Assembly: GCA_004335835.1 (NCBI GenBank)
Contig: RWJK01001226.1
Location: 45,482-109,481 of the forward strand
Direction: 5' to 3'
Length of the DNA: 64,000 bases
From: Scenedesmus sp. ARA3
Taxonomy: Eukaryota; Chlorophyta; Chlorophyceae; Sphaeropleales; Scenedesmaceae
Within the stretch, counting starts at the first letter, position 1; every line of letters begins with the position of its first letter. Of the stretch, positions 36,727 through 47,368 are shown piece by piece. The translations under genes were made by a program, and so were the position numbers. A model generated the notes under the pieces. It searched no databases. It worked only from the letters and a program-made list of their open reading frames with translations, and was not told where the DNA came from.

Positions 36727-37101
36727 CTAAGGCGCCAACACTCTGCGCAGCAGCTGCCCCAGCCCCTTGGGCTCCCCCTCAGGGCACAGCCGCCCAAAGC
36801 GGCCCAGCTCACCGGGGTTTTGCAGCAGCTCCCGGGTCACTAAACCGCTCTGCACGTACATTATGCCGCACGCAATGCTCATGAGTGTGACCATCATGAA
36901 GACGATCACACTACGCCGGCCAATCATTTTGATGAGTGCGAAGGTGAGTAGCTGGCTGCATAGAGTAGTGCAGAAGCCAAATGCAACTAGAATCGCCCCA
37001 TAGTCTGCGAGGATCTGGCCGAAGCGGGAGTACACCACGCAAGCTGAACCGGCGGTGAACATGATCATGGTGGCGCTGGTGGCGGCAGCGACCTGCGGTA
37101 G

Positions 37102-37149
<48 letters not shown>

Positions 37150-37998
37150 TGGTAGCAGTACATGCAATCAGGGGATGCATGGGCACTTGCTTGCGTGTGT
37201 GCAAAACTTACAGGCAGCGTGCCACTTCTGCTGGCATACATGGCTTTGCGAATCTCTGAGCATCTACACACATGCATTCAACACACAATTCAGGCACCAA
37301 GATAAAGGTCTGCTGCAGCTGCAGCTGCTAACTGCAGTATCACTGCTGCAACAAGCAAAGCAAGCCTGCAGCAGCTCAACTCACGTCAGGGGGCACTCCC
37401 AGCTCCAGCATGAGCGGACCCTTCACCACACCTGCAGCAACGCAGCACAGCACAGAGCAGAGCGGCGGGTGTTGCTGTCATTAACAAATATAAGCAGCAA
37501 TGTGCGTGACAGCCAGCACCAGCATCAAAGGGCCCATCACCACACCTGCAGCGTGGCAGCGCAGCTCACAGCAGAAGCAGCAGCGCAGAGCAGCAGCGCA
37601 GAGCTGCAGCGAAGGACAGACAGCTGTCGACTGTCAAGACAACAGGATGACAGAATCTGCCGTTCCTGGCTGTAAGCAGCGCGCGCGACAAATCAGCTCA
37701 CTTCTGTCACTTCGTCACTTCTGTCACCTCTGCATGGGCGCTTTTCTGTCACCTCTGACTTCTGCTGTGGCGCATTTGTGGGTGGCTGATTTTTTGATGG
37801 GCATAAGCTGGTGCGCTCTGCCAGTGCGCATGACTTGCACAGCAAGCAGCACTCACCGCCGCCGATACCAAACAGTCCTGCAACCAGGCCTGCACTGGAG
37901 CATATGGCAGGGTACAGCAGCGTGGTGGTGGCAGTCCAGTGCAGCTGGCCTTCCGGCAGCACATGCCCTGGCGCCAAGTCGTCATGGTTGTACTTCCT

Positions 37999-38038
<40 letters not shown>

Positions 38039-39043
38039 CAGCAGTGTCACAAGGCTACAGCTGCAACATGCAATCTGGGTTTGCGCTGAATAGGGTTTCC
38101 GCTGGCGGCAATACCATACAGATACCACAACTTGTGCACGCCGATGAGCGCATAGCCAACATCTACATGGCTGCAACTCACCGCAGCAGGATGCGCCTGA
38201 ACACCAGCAGAATCACAGCGATCGGCGCCAGCACAGACAGTGTGACAGCCCAGTAGTGCCAGCTGCCAAACACCATGCACAAGACACTGGGCATGGAGCC
38301 AACCTTAGCTCGGCAGGATGCGCCACAACTTGCGCAAGCTACTGAGCAGGCACCCTGTTTGTTCAAGCATTGTGTATAAGTTCCTACAACTCACCGCAGC
38401 AGGATGCGCCTGAACACCAGCAGAATCACAGCAATCGGCGCCAGCACAGACAGCGTGACAGCCCAGTAGCGCCAGCTGCGATACCATGCACATCCTATCA
38501 ACAGGTGCTCGCCCCGTTGCAACAGCGCTTCAAACAGCTACTGCACACCGTATGCACCCTCCTGAACCTTTTGCTTGGCTATCAGAACCAATTTAACGAA
38601 AGCTGTGTCGGGCATGGGGCCAAGCTCACCACAGCAGAATGTGCCGGAACACCAGCAGTATCACATCAATTGGCGCCAGCACAGACAGCGTGACAGCCCA
38701 GTAGCGCCAGCTGCCAAACACCACGCACAAGACACTGGGCCTGGGTCTGAGCTCACTGCAGCAGCATGCGCCACAATTTGTGCAATTAACCAAGCAGGAA
38801 ACTATTTTGCCTACACAGTGTGTATATCTTTACAACTCACCGCAGCAGGATGCGCCTGAACACCAGCAGTATAACAGCGATTGGCGCCAGCACAGACAGC
38901 GTGACAGCCCAGTAGCGCCAGCTGCCGCAGCGCACAGAGCCCTGGGCAATGTCTGATGCAACCACCCAGCCCGACAGCAGCAGCAGTGCCAGCAGGTGCG
39001 GCAGGGGCAGGCAGGGCTCCCGCTGCGCTGCCTTGGCTGCTGT

Positions 39044-39077
<34 letters not shown>

Positions 39078-40636
39078 GCAGCAGCAGCAGCAGCAGGTGG
39101 TGTACAGGGTGGCAGGACGGCGTGAGTCTCATGGCAGTTGAACACTGGAGCGATAGTGTAAACAGCCCAGTAGCGCCAGCTGCCGCAGCGCACAGAGCCC
39201 TGGGCAATATCTGAGGCCACAACCCAGCCCGACAGCAGCAGCAGCGCCAGCAGGTGCGGCAGGGGCAGGCAGGGCTCCTGCTGCACTGCCTTGGCTGCAG
39301 CAGCAGCAGCAGGTGGTATGCAGGGTGGCAGGACATTGTGAGTCTCATGCCAGGCAAGGAGCAGAGCTACAGGCAGTGGCACTGGCTGGCATGTTGTTGC
39401 TGATTGACACACTTTAAAACCCCTCAATCACTCCCTGCACAACACCTACCTGAAACATCTGGTTGAGGCGCAGCATTGATTGCCGACCCAACGCCCCCTT
39501 TCACCGTCACCGATGAATTGTAACTGCCTGCCACGTCACGCTGCCCAGCCGCCACATCATCCACCATCATACCAGTCACTAGCACTGCTCGTTGCTGTTA
39601 GGCTTGTAGGAACAGAAAGTTGTCACAGTTTCTGCGCAGGTGCTAAAAACTTACAGCAGGTAGTCACGGTAACTCCCTGCTGCAACACCCACCTGAGTCC
39701 TCAGGGTGCGGCGCAGCACTGACAGCCGAGGGAGCCCCTGCTCCTTTCACCGTCACCATAGTAGTGTCAGTGCCTGCCACGTCACGCTGCCCAGCCGCCA
39801 CATCATCAAACGCACAATATGACCAAACGCACCACGCTTACTGCCACTACAGCTGAGTTGTGCAAACAGGAAGTTTGAGGCGGCGTCGCGGGATATCTGT
39901 GCGTTCTCAGATTATGCAAGCAGCCTACGATTGGTTGGTGACAGGACTCGCACAAAGCAACACCCACCTGGTTGATCTGGGTGTGACACAGCACTGATTG
40001 CCGACCCTCCGGCTGCTTTCAGCGGCACCGATGAAGTGTAACTGCCTGCCACGTCACGCTGCCCAGCGGCAACGTCATCACCTGCCACATGCATCAGCAG
40101 GTCTGGTGACACCTGCCGCTGCAGCAGCTGGTGACTATGAACTTCAGCAGTGACGCCGCGCAGCTCGCCGTGAACTTTGTCACCAGCTGGAGCAGCGGCA
40201 GCTGCAGCAGCAGCATGGTGTGCTGCCAGCAGCGGCTGGGACAGGTCATCGCCAGCAGCATCCCAGCCAGCCTCTACATCACCTGCTGCTGCTGCTGCTG
40301 CCGCTGCAGTGTCTGGCGCTGCTCCTGCATCTGAGGATGACCTAGAGGATGAGGAAGATGAGAAGGTCTGGTGCAGCGGCAGCACCACCATTGCATCTAC
40401 GTTGTCACCGAGGGTGTCACCCTGCATGCAACAGCAGCAGCAGCAGCACATGTGTGTGTTGTTTGACAGTGGCAGCACCACCGTTGCGTCCACGTTGTCA
40501 CCCAGAGTGTCACCCTGCATGCAACAGCAGCAGCAGCAGCAGCAGCACATGAATGTGTTGTTTGAAGGTGGTAGCACCACCATGGCGTCAACGTTGTCAC
40601 CCAGAGTGTCACCCTGCATGCAACCACAGCAGTAGT

Positions 40637-40670
<34 letters not shown>

Positions 40671-43627
40671 AATAACACTATCGGTGACAGTGGACGCACC
40701 ACCATGGCATCCACATTGTCCACGAGGGTGTCACCCTCCAGGTAACCCCAGCGGCAGCAGCAGCAGCAGCGGCAGCAGCAGCAGCAGCCGCAGCAAATGA
40801 CCCTCCGGCAGCGGCAGCACCACCATGGCGTCTACGTTGTCACGCAGAGTGTCACCCTGCAGACAACCACAGCAGCATCAGCAGCAGCATAAGCAGCAGC
40901 AGCAGCAGCACATGTGTGTGTCGCTTGACAGTAGCAGCACCACCATGGCGCCTACGTTGTCACCTAAAGTGTCACCCTGCAGGCGACCAGAAGGAGGAGC
41001 AGCAGCAGCAGCAGCAGCAGCGGCAGCGCGTGATCCTTCAGAGCAGGATACATAACGCGGACAGGCATGCATCAGCTAAAGCTCAGCACTAGCCTCTGTA
41101 TGGCTCCAGCAGCAGTAACAGCTGCAGCTGGCTTTGATTTCTGCAGCAGTTCAGCGCTATCGCTACAACTCCGCACCTGGCACAGCGCGGACACATCAGC
41201 CAGGTTTGCGAGCCGTGCTGTGTCATTACCATCCAATGCATTACTGCAGCAGTCCAGCACAATCCGCACCTGGCACAGCGTGGACACATCAGCCAGGCTT
41301 GCAAGGCGTGCTGTGTCATCACTCTGCAGCATTCCTGGCAACCACGCTGCCACACCATCTAATGCATCCTGCGCCGCTTCAGAATCTGCTGCTAATCCCT
41401 GCTCGCGCGGCGTACCAGGCTGCAGCAATGGCTGATACAGCTGCTGCTGCTGCTGGTCCCTGCTACTGCCCAGCCAAGGAGGAGGCGAGCGGGGTGTGCC
41501 GGAAATCAGTCCTGCTGCTGCTGCTGCATACTGCCGCCTTGGGCTACTACCTGCTGCTGCTGCTGCTGCTGCTGAGCCATCTGCCACCACAATCATAGGT
41601 GATGAGAGTCTGCTGAAACTGTTAGTGAAGCTCCTAGCAATCCCTCTGCTGCCGACATAGCTGCTGGCAGCTGCAGCAGCTGCTGCATTCACTGCGTTGC
41701 GCCCACCCCTGCTGTTTGTTGTCGTCCTGATAGCTAACCCCACACTACTGCTGGTGCTGCTGCTGGTGTTGGAGTGCGCCTGCTGCACCTGCTGCTGCTG
41801 CAGCTCTGCAGCTGCTGCTGCCTTTGCTGCTGCTCTGGCCGCATGCCGTGCTGATTTGAAGAGCTGTGTCTCTTTTGTGTAGGCTTGGCGGCCCTTATGG
41901 TACAGTCTAACTGCCATAAAGCTTAGCATAGCAGTCAGCAGGTAGGTGGTTACGTAGTTTGGCAGCAGCTGCAACAGCAGGGCCAGCAGCGGACACACAG
42001 CGGCGCAGGAACAACAGGTAAAAGGTTGTCAGCACATATGCAAAGCACAGCTGAATTGAGTTTATTGCTGAAGTTGCACACCTACCTCTGAACTACAAGT
42101 GGTGATACCAATTAAAACATGTTAGTACGTATACAATCTCACACCTGCCGCCCACCTTGTTGAGGATGGCGCCAAACAGTGCCCCTGCAATGGTGGTGGG
42201 CTCCATCATGAGGACCAGCTCCCAGTCAAACTGCAGTGATAGATTGAAACCTTTGGCAGCCCACCTTGTTGAGCATGGTGCCGAGCAGTGCGCCAGCATT
42301 GCTGCAGCAGCACATCTACCTCCGGAGGACCTAGGATCCTAGCTTCAGGTGGCGACGCTTTACAGCACGTTGCTACGTGTACAAATAGCACCGCCTGCTG
42401 CTAAGTTCTGTCGCACACCTTGTTGAGCATGGCTCCAAAGAGTGCCCCCGCAATGGTGGTGGGCTCCATCATGAGGATCAGCTCCCAGTCAACGGTGGGC
42501 GCGCCGTTTGACCGGCGGCGGCTGACGTTGCAGATGAAGTTGGCAAAGCTGCCACCCTGCCAGGGTGGTGGTGAGATCACCACCAGCAGCAGCAGCAGCA
42601 GCAACAGTGGCAGCAGCAGCAGCAGCAGCAGCAGCAGTTGCTATTTGCAATCATGGCTGTTGTTTCATGGTGCCAATGCAGTGTGGCAAGCTGCCGCATT
42701 GGGTCTGAGTACAGTGGCAGTCGACGCGGCAGCACGGGGAGATGTGGCCTGTCACATGCCAGAAGCACAGTGGTTGTGAGACTATAGATGCATGACTTGC
42801 AGCAATTGCCAGTGCACGTTTCCTGCCAGGTGAGGCGCCGAGGGCCTGCCAGTGCACACAGTGGTGCAAGGGAAGAGGGATGGTGCTCTGAAGGCTGAAT
42901 GTTTGCCAGAGGTAGGTGATGACCGCAAGCAAACCCAAGTAGGTACACCTGCAGCTGCTGTGAAACAGCTGTATTGAGAGAGGGAAATGTCGTGGCATTG
43001 CTCACCAGGACAGTGACGTTGGACATGGCCACAGCCGTTGAGGTGGGCCATCCTGCGGGTGCGAACACCGACAAGTATCAAGTCTGAAAGTGAAATGGCA
43101 CTGATGCATGCTAAGGTGTCCGTTGTATGCCTCTGCTGGCTCAGTACACGTGAAACACAGGCCTGCCAGCCTGCACTGTCTGGCAGGCAGGGCTCACTAC
43201 AGCTGACGTGCTGCCCACGTGAAAAACTGCCCGATCCGCCAGTACGTATGCTCCGACGGCACGATTTACAGCACAAAAGCGGTTTTAATGCATATACATT
43301 ACGGATTGTTGTCAGCAGGCTGTCCGAGTGCCCACCTCGCAGCATGATGAACACGGGCACCAGTACAGCCCCTCCACCTATCCCTGCACCTCCAGCTAAA
43401 GACAGACATACTGCTATAACGACGAACAATGCGACGTCGATGCGGTCCAGAGGCCACAGCTGCAGTTTGGTGGTGCCTGCAGCCTGGGCGTGCGAAAGCG
43501 ACGCTGACGAACCCAAATTCCACGAGTCAGCGCCAACGTGCACGTCTTGAGAGTAATAATGGCTATACAAGGCTACTAGGCCGAAGCCAACAGCAACAAG
43601 TGAAACCAGCACTGGAAATCGTCTCAT
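36727..43627 (-). CDS. TauE/SafE-family membrane anion exporter, 792 aa
   Basis: Nine minus-strand exons join exactly in phase: 43627-43336, 43052-43006, 42556-42419, 41968-41270, 40421-39968, 39036-38841, 37996-37857, 37431-37385 and 37092-36727. The family exports sulfite and organosulfonates in bacteria and occurs in plants. Both repeat signatures are present: AGGAGIGGGAVLVPVFIML in exon 1 and AGLVAGLFGIGGGVVKGP across exons 7-8. Each is followed by the paired motif (GWPTSTAVAMSNVTVL, and PPDVAAATSATMIMFTAGSA). EPTTIAGALFGAMLNK in exon 3 is also typical. An N-terminal signal or first membrane span is present. The peculiarity is a loop of more than 300 residues, rich in Ala, Gln and Ser (exons 4-5), between the two transmembrane halves; family members normally have 250-480 residues in all. 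Exon 6 has a NAGNAG acceptor (one extra Ala optional). Nearly every intron contains exon echoes. Confidence 0.85.
37505..37560 (-). repeat. acceptor-type echo of TauE exon 8
   Basis: GCTGCAG|GTGTGGTGA and the following GGGCCCTTTGATGCTGG resemble exon 8 (base 1 at 37431) and begin at 37545, 114 bp upstream. The frame gives GVVMGPLMLVLA against the true GVVKGPLMLELG. Confidence 0.75.
38175..39310 (-). repeat. one acceptor-type and three donor-type echoes of TauE exon 6
   Basis: Exon 6 (39036-38841) is flanked upstream by a copy of its first ~125 bases starting at 39294 (258 bp away). Downstream are copies of its last 70-90 bases with junctions at 38630, 38395 and 38182 (211, 235 and 213 bp apart). 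The 38395 copy of the segment coding WRYWAVTLSVLAPIAVILL differs from the exon at four positions, all silent. The 38182 copy has one replacement (R to H) among six differences. The 38630 copy is more degraded. Confidence 0.85.
39440..39800 (-). repeat. two donor-type echoes of TauE exon 5
   Basis: The end of exon 5, coding DDVAAGQRDVAG then a Ser/Pro tail and G|GTGGGT, recurs near 39790-39688 and 39545-39448. All three copies keep DDVAAGQRDVAG and finish with G|GTRGGT-type donors in the same frame. The intervening 25 residues have diverged strongly (SYTSSVPLKAAGG, TDTTMVTVKGAGA, SYNSSVTVKGGVG). Confidence 0.75.
40477..40990 (-). repeat. five acceptor-type echoes of TauE exon 5
   Basis: The start of exon 5, ATGCAG|GGTGACACCCTC, coding GDTLGDNVDAMVVLPL, has exon base 1 at 40421. 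It is repeated upstream with base 1 at 40514, 40613, 40735, 40856 and 40976. Spacings are 93, 99, 122, 121 and 120 bp. The units are separated by (CTG)n/(CAG)n tracts. Most copies keep an open frame and AG|GGTGACA. Confidence 0.9.
41177..41235 (-). repeat. donor-type echo of TauE exon 4
   Basis: The segment coding DTARLASLADVSTLCQ followed by GTGCGG ends at 41270. It recurs as DTARLANLADVSALCQ with GTGCGG, ending at 41177, 93 bp on. The frame is open through both, so skipping the first donor would give a tandem repeat in the protein. Confidence 0.8.
42156..42315 (-). repeat. two donor-type echoes of TauE exon 3
   Basis: Copies of the exon 3 end (ALFGAMLNK|GTGTGC, last base 42419) lie with junctions at 42265 and 42155, spaced 154 and about 110 bp. 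The second retains 25 codons (FDWELVLMMEPTTIAGALFG onward) preceded by its own CACTGCAG acceptor. It differs from the exon by three silent and three conservative changes. Confidence 0.8.
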
Positions 43628-44632
43628 CTTTCCTGCAACAAGCAAGGCGAGGGCAATGAAAACCTTCTTGCAGACCTGTAATGCTGCGAGGATCACCGCT
43701 GGGGGGTCAACACATGACACGTGCCGAAACGGCTTGAGTTGGAACGCGGCTTTTGCCGTGCAAAACACCAGTTCCGTGTGGCTCGTGACACTGTGATGCA
43801 GTGCGCTTCTGTGATTTGAAATTCCACAATTCTGACTTTTGTTTATAACCGTTTAATCCACGGAGTCATCGTGCCACAGTGGGGCAGGGAACTTGCCAGC
43901 AGAGGCAAGTGCTGCCATGCTTTCTACGACCCTGGTGGCAGGCAGTTCACGCAACTACAGCTCCTTGACCTGCAGGTACCAGCTTTGTTACAAAGTCTCA
44001 GTCTGCCTGGTCTGCTTCAATAAGAATAAATATGCTACGACCTGCTACGACTGCCAAACACCTGCAGCACAGCCTCCTCTCAGGTGCACCCGCAGGTGAC
44101 CTGCCAGGCTGGAGCATTTCTGCCATCAGGAAGAGCCTTAGTGCCAGATGCTCATCACCTATCAGCCACGCAAAACTGAATGCATCGCCACAAGAAGTAG
44201 AACTATCTGTCACGCCTGACTGCATCCACAGTAGTAGCTGTGTGGCACACAGTCCACCCCACACAAGGGCTTCGACCCCTGACACAAGTGCCTGACAGCA
44301 ACAAAGCCAATACCAAACATTGCCAAAAGAGCTCATTACGAGTAACAGCTATGCGGACAATGTAATAGCAGTATTGATCAGTTCGTCCTTGGCTGAGACC
44401 GGTGCTTGCCCCGTTGCCAAACCGTCTCACCAAGTCGCTGCACGCAGTTGTGCCCCACTAAAGCTTCCATTCTGATATCTGAGCTAAACTGAACTAAAGC
44501 TACGCCCTGCTCACGCTGCCACGACAGCAGTTCGTACCCTGCAACCATGCTAGTCACAAGGCACCTATCTAGGTGCATATGGAGCAGCATGTCCACAGCG
44601 AACGCCAGATCGAGTTTCATGATAGCTTCTAG
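43628..44632. other. divergent 5' region of the TauE and Nudix genes
   Basis: About 1 kb separates the two start codons. An ATG at 43917 opens 19 codons (MLSTTLVAGSSRNYSSLTC) ending at an AG|GTACCA donor in phase 2. It could be an alternative first exon of the Nudix gene with an organelle-type leader, since the next Nudix exon also needs phase 2. Nothing else is evident. Confidence 0.35.
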
Positions 44633-45277
44633 ATGCCAGGCAGCAACTCAGCAGCAGCAGATAACAACCAGCAGTGCCCCACGCAGCAGGTGAGCACAGC
44701 AGGCAGCACACAGCAGCGCTGCTGTGCTGGTGCAACATTGCCAGCTGGCCAGGTTTGCATCTGGTGCCATTGCATGCGATTCATGTTCATTGAGCTGAAA
44801 AAGAGTTTGTATAGCGAATAAGTCATTAGATTTATTCATGGCAATGTGGCTGCATCCACTTGCAGAGCTTATCCAGATGAGCCGCGGGTGGGAGTTGGTG
44901 TCGTAGTGTTCCGCAAGCCAGTTACAATAGGCCAGGCACCAGAGGTGTGGCGCTGTACACACCCAAATTCTTAAGCAGGCTAGCCAGTGTTTGCATCCAT
45001 ACCTGTAGCACTGGCAATGCGGCGTTGCAGGAACCTGACACAGCAACAGCAGGCTTGCAGGATGCCAGCATAGCACGTGCTTGTTTTCTTCACAGCCGCA
45101 AACATGCCAGGAACACAGCTGCTGGTGGTCTGTGTATCACAACAACAAAGCAGTTGCAGGATTTCATGTATCTGTCCTTGATCTGTCGGTTTGTTACAGG
45201 TGCTGCTTATACGGCGTGCCAAAGAGCCTGCCAAGGGCCAGTGGTGCTTCCCTGGCGGCAGCCTGGAGCTAGGTGGG

Positions 45278-45325
<48 letters not shown>

Positions 45326-45424
45326 GCGGCGGCGGCGGCGGNNNNNNNNNNNNNNNNNNNNNNNNNNNNNNNNNNNNNNNNNNNNNNNNNNNNNNNNNNN
45401 NNNNNNNNNNNNNNNNNNNNNNNN

Positions 45425-45483
<59 letters not shown>

Positions 45484-46827
45484 GATGTGTCCTTCTGAAG
45501 GTCTCATTGGCTCATTGAGACTCAGGAGTACTATCGCAGCTGTACCCTCTGTTGCATGCCTGTGAGACCTTCTGTGAACAAAGCCATGCAAGCAGGGAGT
45601 GCAAGTAGCAGCATGCTGGTGACTGCATGCACGTGTTTGCATGCCAAGGCACACGATCGCTGTCACCAGTGGCTGCTGCTGCTGCCGCTGCTGCTGCAGG
45701 TGAAACGCTTGCCAGTTGTGCGGTGCGGGAGGTCATGGAGGAGACTGGAGTGCAGATACGCAACAACCAAGGTGCGCTGCCACACCCTGCAAGAACTCAA
45801 TAATGCTGGCTGGAACTCCAGCCGTTGAACGCAGGCAACAGCAAGGGAAGGCGACGTACTTCCTTTCTGTCACTGGCCTCTGGCGCAATGGTTAAGGGTG
45901 ACAGCAGCTACTACTGGTGAATGATGCCAGCCTTGCTGCCAGTAAGCCACCAGGCCGGCTGCAGCAGCAGCCATCGCCAGGACACGCAGGCCTGCACCGA
46001 CTTGCAGCAGCCCTGCTTGTACAACTGTGCTGATTGAGCGCTGTGCTTGCTGTTACCTGGTTTCGTGTTTTTGTAATGCAACTGATAAAAGAGGACGTTA
46101 TTTTTTGTGCTGCACCACTGCAGGCGTGGCCAGTGAGGGCTTCAGCAAGTCGCTGCGGCAGCTGTGGCTGTACAGCAGGCACCTGGTGTCATTTCAGGAT
46201 ACAAAGCTGTTATGCTAAGGTACAAGATACTGTTGTGCTGCACCACTGCAGGTGTGTCCAGTGAGGGCTTCAGCAAGTCGCTGCAGCAGCCCACGCCCTT
46301 TGCAGCAGTGGACTCCATCAACCCAGATGACACCGGGCGGCTCAAGTTCCACTATGTGGTGGTGGAGGCAAGTGCTGATCTGGCAGTTGAAATCAAGATT
46401 ACACATAAAGCTGTAGCGCCCTTGGGCAGCCGTTGAGCAGCCGCCAAGAGATGCCATGTCATGACATTGTGCAAACTCTTGCCACCACCTTTTGATGGCG
46501 GACGGTACTATCGCCATGCAAATGTTAAGTGTTGCGTTGCTGAGCCAGTAGACGTTTGGTTACAATGAATATGCTTCGTCCTCTGCAGGTAGCTGCGATG
46601 GCTGCGGACCCTCAGGCGCAGCCAGTAGCCAGCGATGACGTGGATGCAGTGCAGTGGCTGGAGGTGCACAAGCTGAGAAGCCTCGACAGTAAGCAACCTG
46701 TACTGCAGATTCTGCCTGAAGCATGGTATTAGCATGGTGTTAGTTTTCAAGTCTGCTTACATTTAATGAAGTGTGTGCAGCTGCTGCAGCTGGACCTCTC
46801 AGGCAAATGATGATGGCTAGATGCTAG
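44633..46827 (+). CDS. Nudix hydrolase, about 161 aa plus an uncertain N-terminus
   Basis: Six exons are secure by phase: 44866-44944, 45200-45272, 45700-45771, 46252-46367, 46589-46688 and 46781-46827 (TAG). They encode AYPDEPRVGVGVVVF, VLLIRRAKEPAKGQWCFPGG, the rest of the Nudix box, PTPFAAVDSI, and VDAVQWLEVHKL. The Nudix box Gx5Ex7REVxEExGV is complete (GSLELGE..REVMEETGV) but divided by the intron that contains the assembly gap. Nudix enzymes hydrolyse nucleoside diphosphates linked to another group; the layout resembles small ADP-ribose/NADH-type pyrophosphatases, but the substrate is not known. The intron after 46367 uses a GC donor (GAG|GCAAGT). The first exon is uncertain: 44633-44689 (MPGSNSAAADNNQQ) needs a further small exon near 44755-44811, or the leader at 43917 is used. 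Confidence 0.85.
45274..45482 (+). repeat. CAG/CGG repeat with 83-N assembly gap
   Basis: The intron that splits the Nudix box begins with about 16 CAG units followed by CGG units up to 45341. Then come 83 N (45342-45424), then about 20 CAG units. The run starts within a few bases of the 5' splice site. The gap means the true repeat length is not known. Confidence 0.95.
46115..46165 (+). repeat. acceptor-type echo of Nudix exon 5
   Basis: CACCACTGCAG|GCGTGGCCAGT and about 25 further bases copy exon 5 (base 1 at 46252), with base 1 at 46124, 128 bp upstream. The frame is kept (GVASEGFSKSLRQ against GVSSEGFSKSLQQ) before divergence. Confidence 0.8.
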
Positions 46828-47368
46828 ATGGTACCTGAAGATTTGGTGTGTTGGGTGGATATTTCGGTGCTGCAAATGGCTGCATCTGACTGGACATGTG
46901 CCTTGGCTCCTGTGCTGCTCTGAACGCAGATCTTACACGAAATTGTGCGAGGCTAGCGGAGGAGGCTTGCGAGCGTTTCGACCTAGGCAGCTGAGAGGTC
47001 TCCATAAAGGCTGGATGGCAGGGCTGGTGGAGTTGCAGCAGACTGCGCATGGTCGGCGATTGCGAGGCATTCGACAGCAGGCATGTCAAGCCTACTTTGT
47101 CTGTCGTTTATATACGTGTGCAAGTGACCTCGACGAGCACTGGCGATGTATTGCTGGTCAACTGTCTCCGTGATCATCCGTGAATAGCACATTGTAATTG
47201 CTTCCACTTCCTATTATTATTTTTGCCTTGCTGTCGCTGTAGTTGACAAAACAGTCATGTGACAACTCGTTACTTGACCCTGATCTCCCCAAGATGTGGG
47301 CCAAAACAGGCCCCAGCCATGGATCTTGCCACTCTGGGCTGATCAATTCATCTGCACCAGTCGTCAAA
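46828..47368. other. Nudix 3' flank and CHLP 5' region
   Basis: TGTAA at 47193-47197, about 366 bases after the Nudix stop, is a plausible poly(A) signal. The remaining 170 bp before the CHLP ATG should hold its promoter or 5' UTR. No clear element is seen. Confidence 0.4.

Noticed and set aside
40421..40990. CRISPR-like regular array (repeat units near 120 bp)
   Set aside because: The repeats are copies of a flanking exon with its splice acceptor, with variable CAG tracts between. Unit and spacer sizes and the eukaryotic context do not fit CRISPR.
44947..45666. Frames running through the N gap (poly-Gln, poly-Ala or poly-Ser)
   Set aside because: They are products of the intronic CAG repeat and unknown bases. 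The phase-consistent Nudix exons on either side show the region is an intron.
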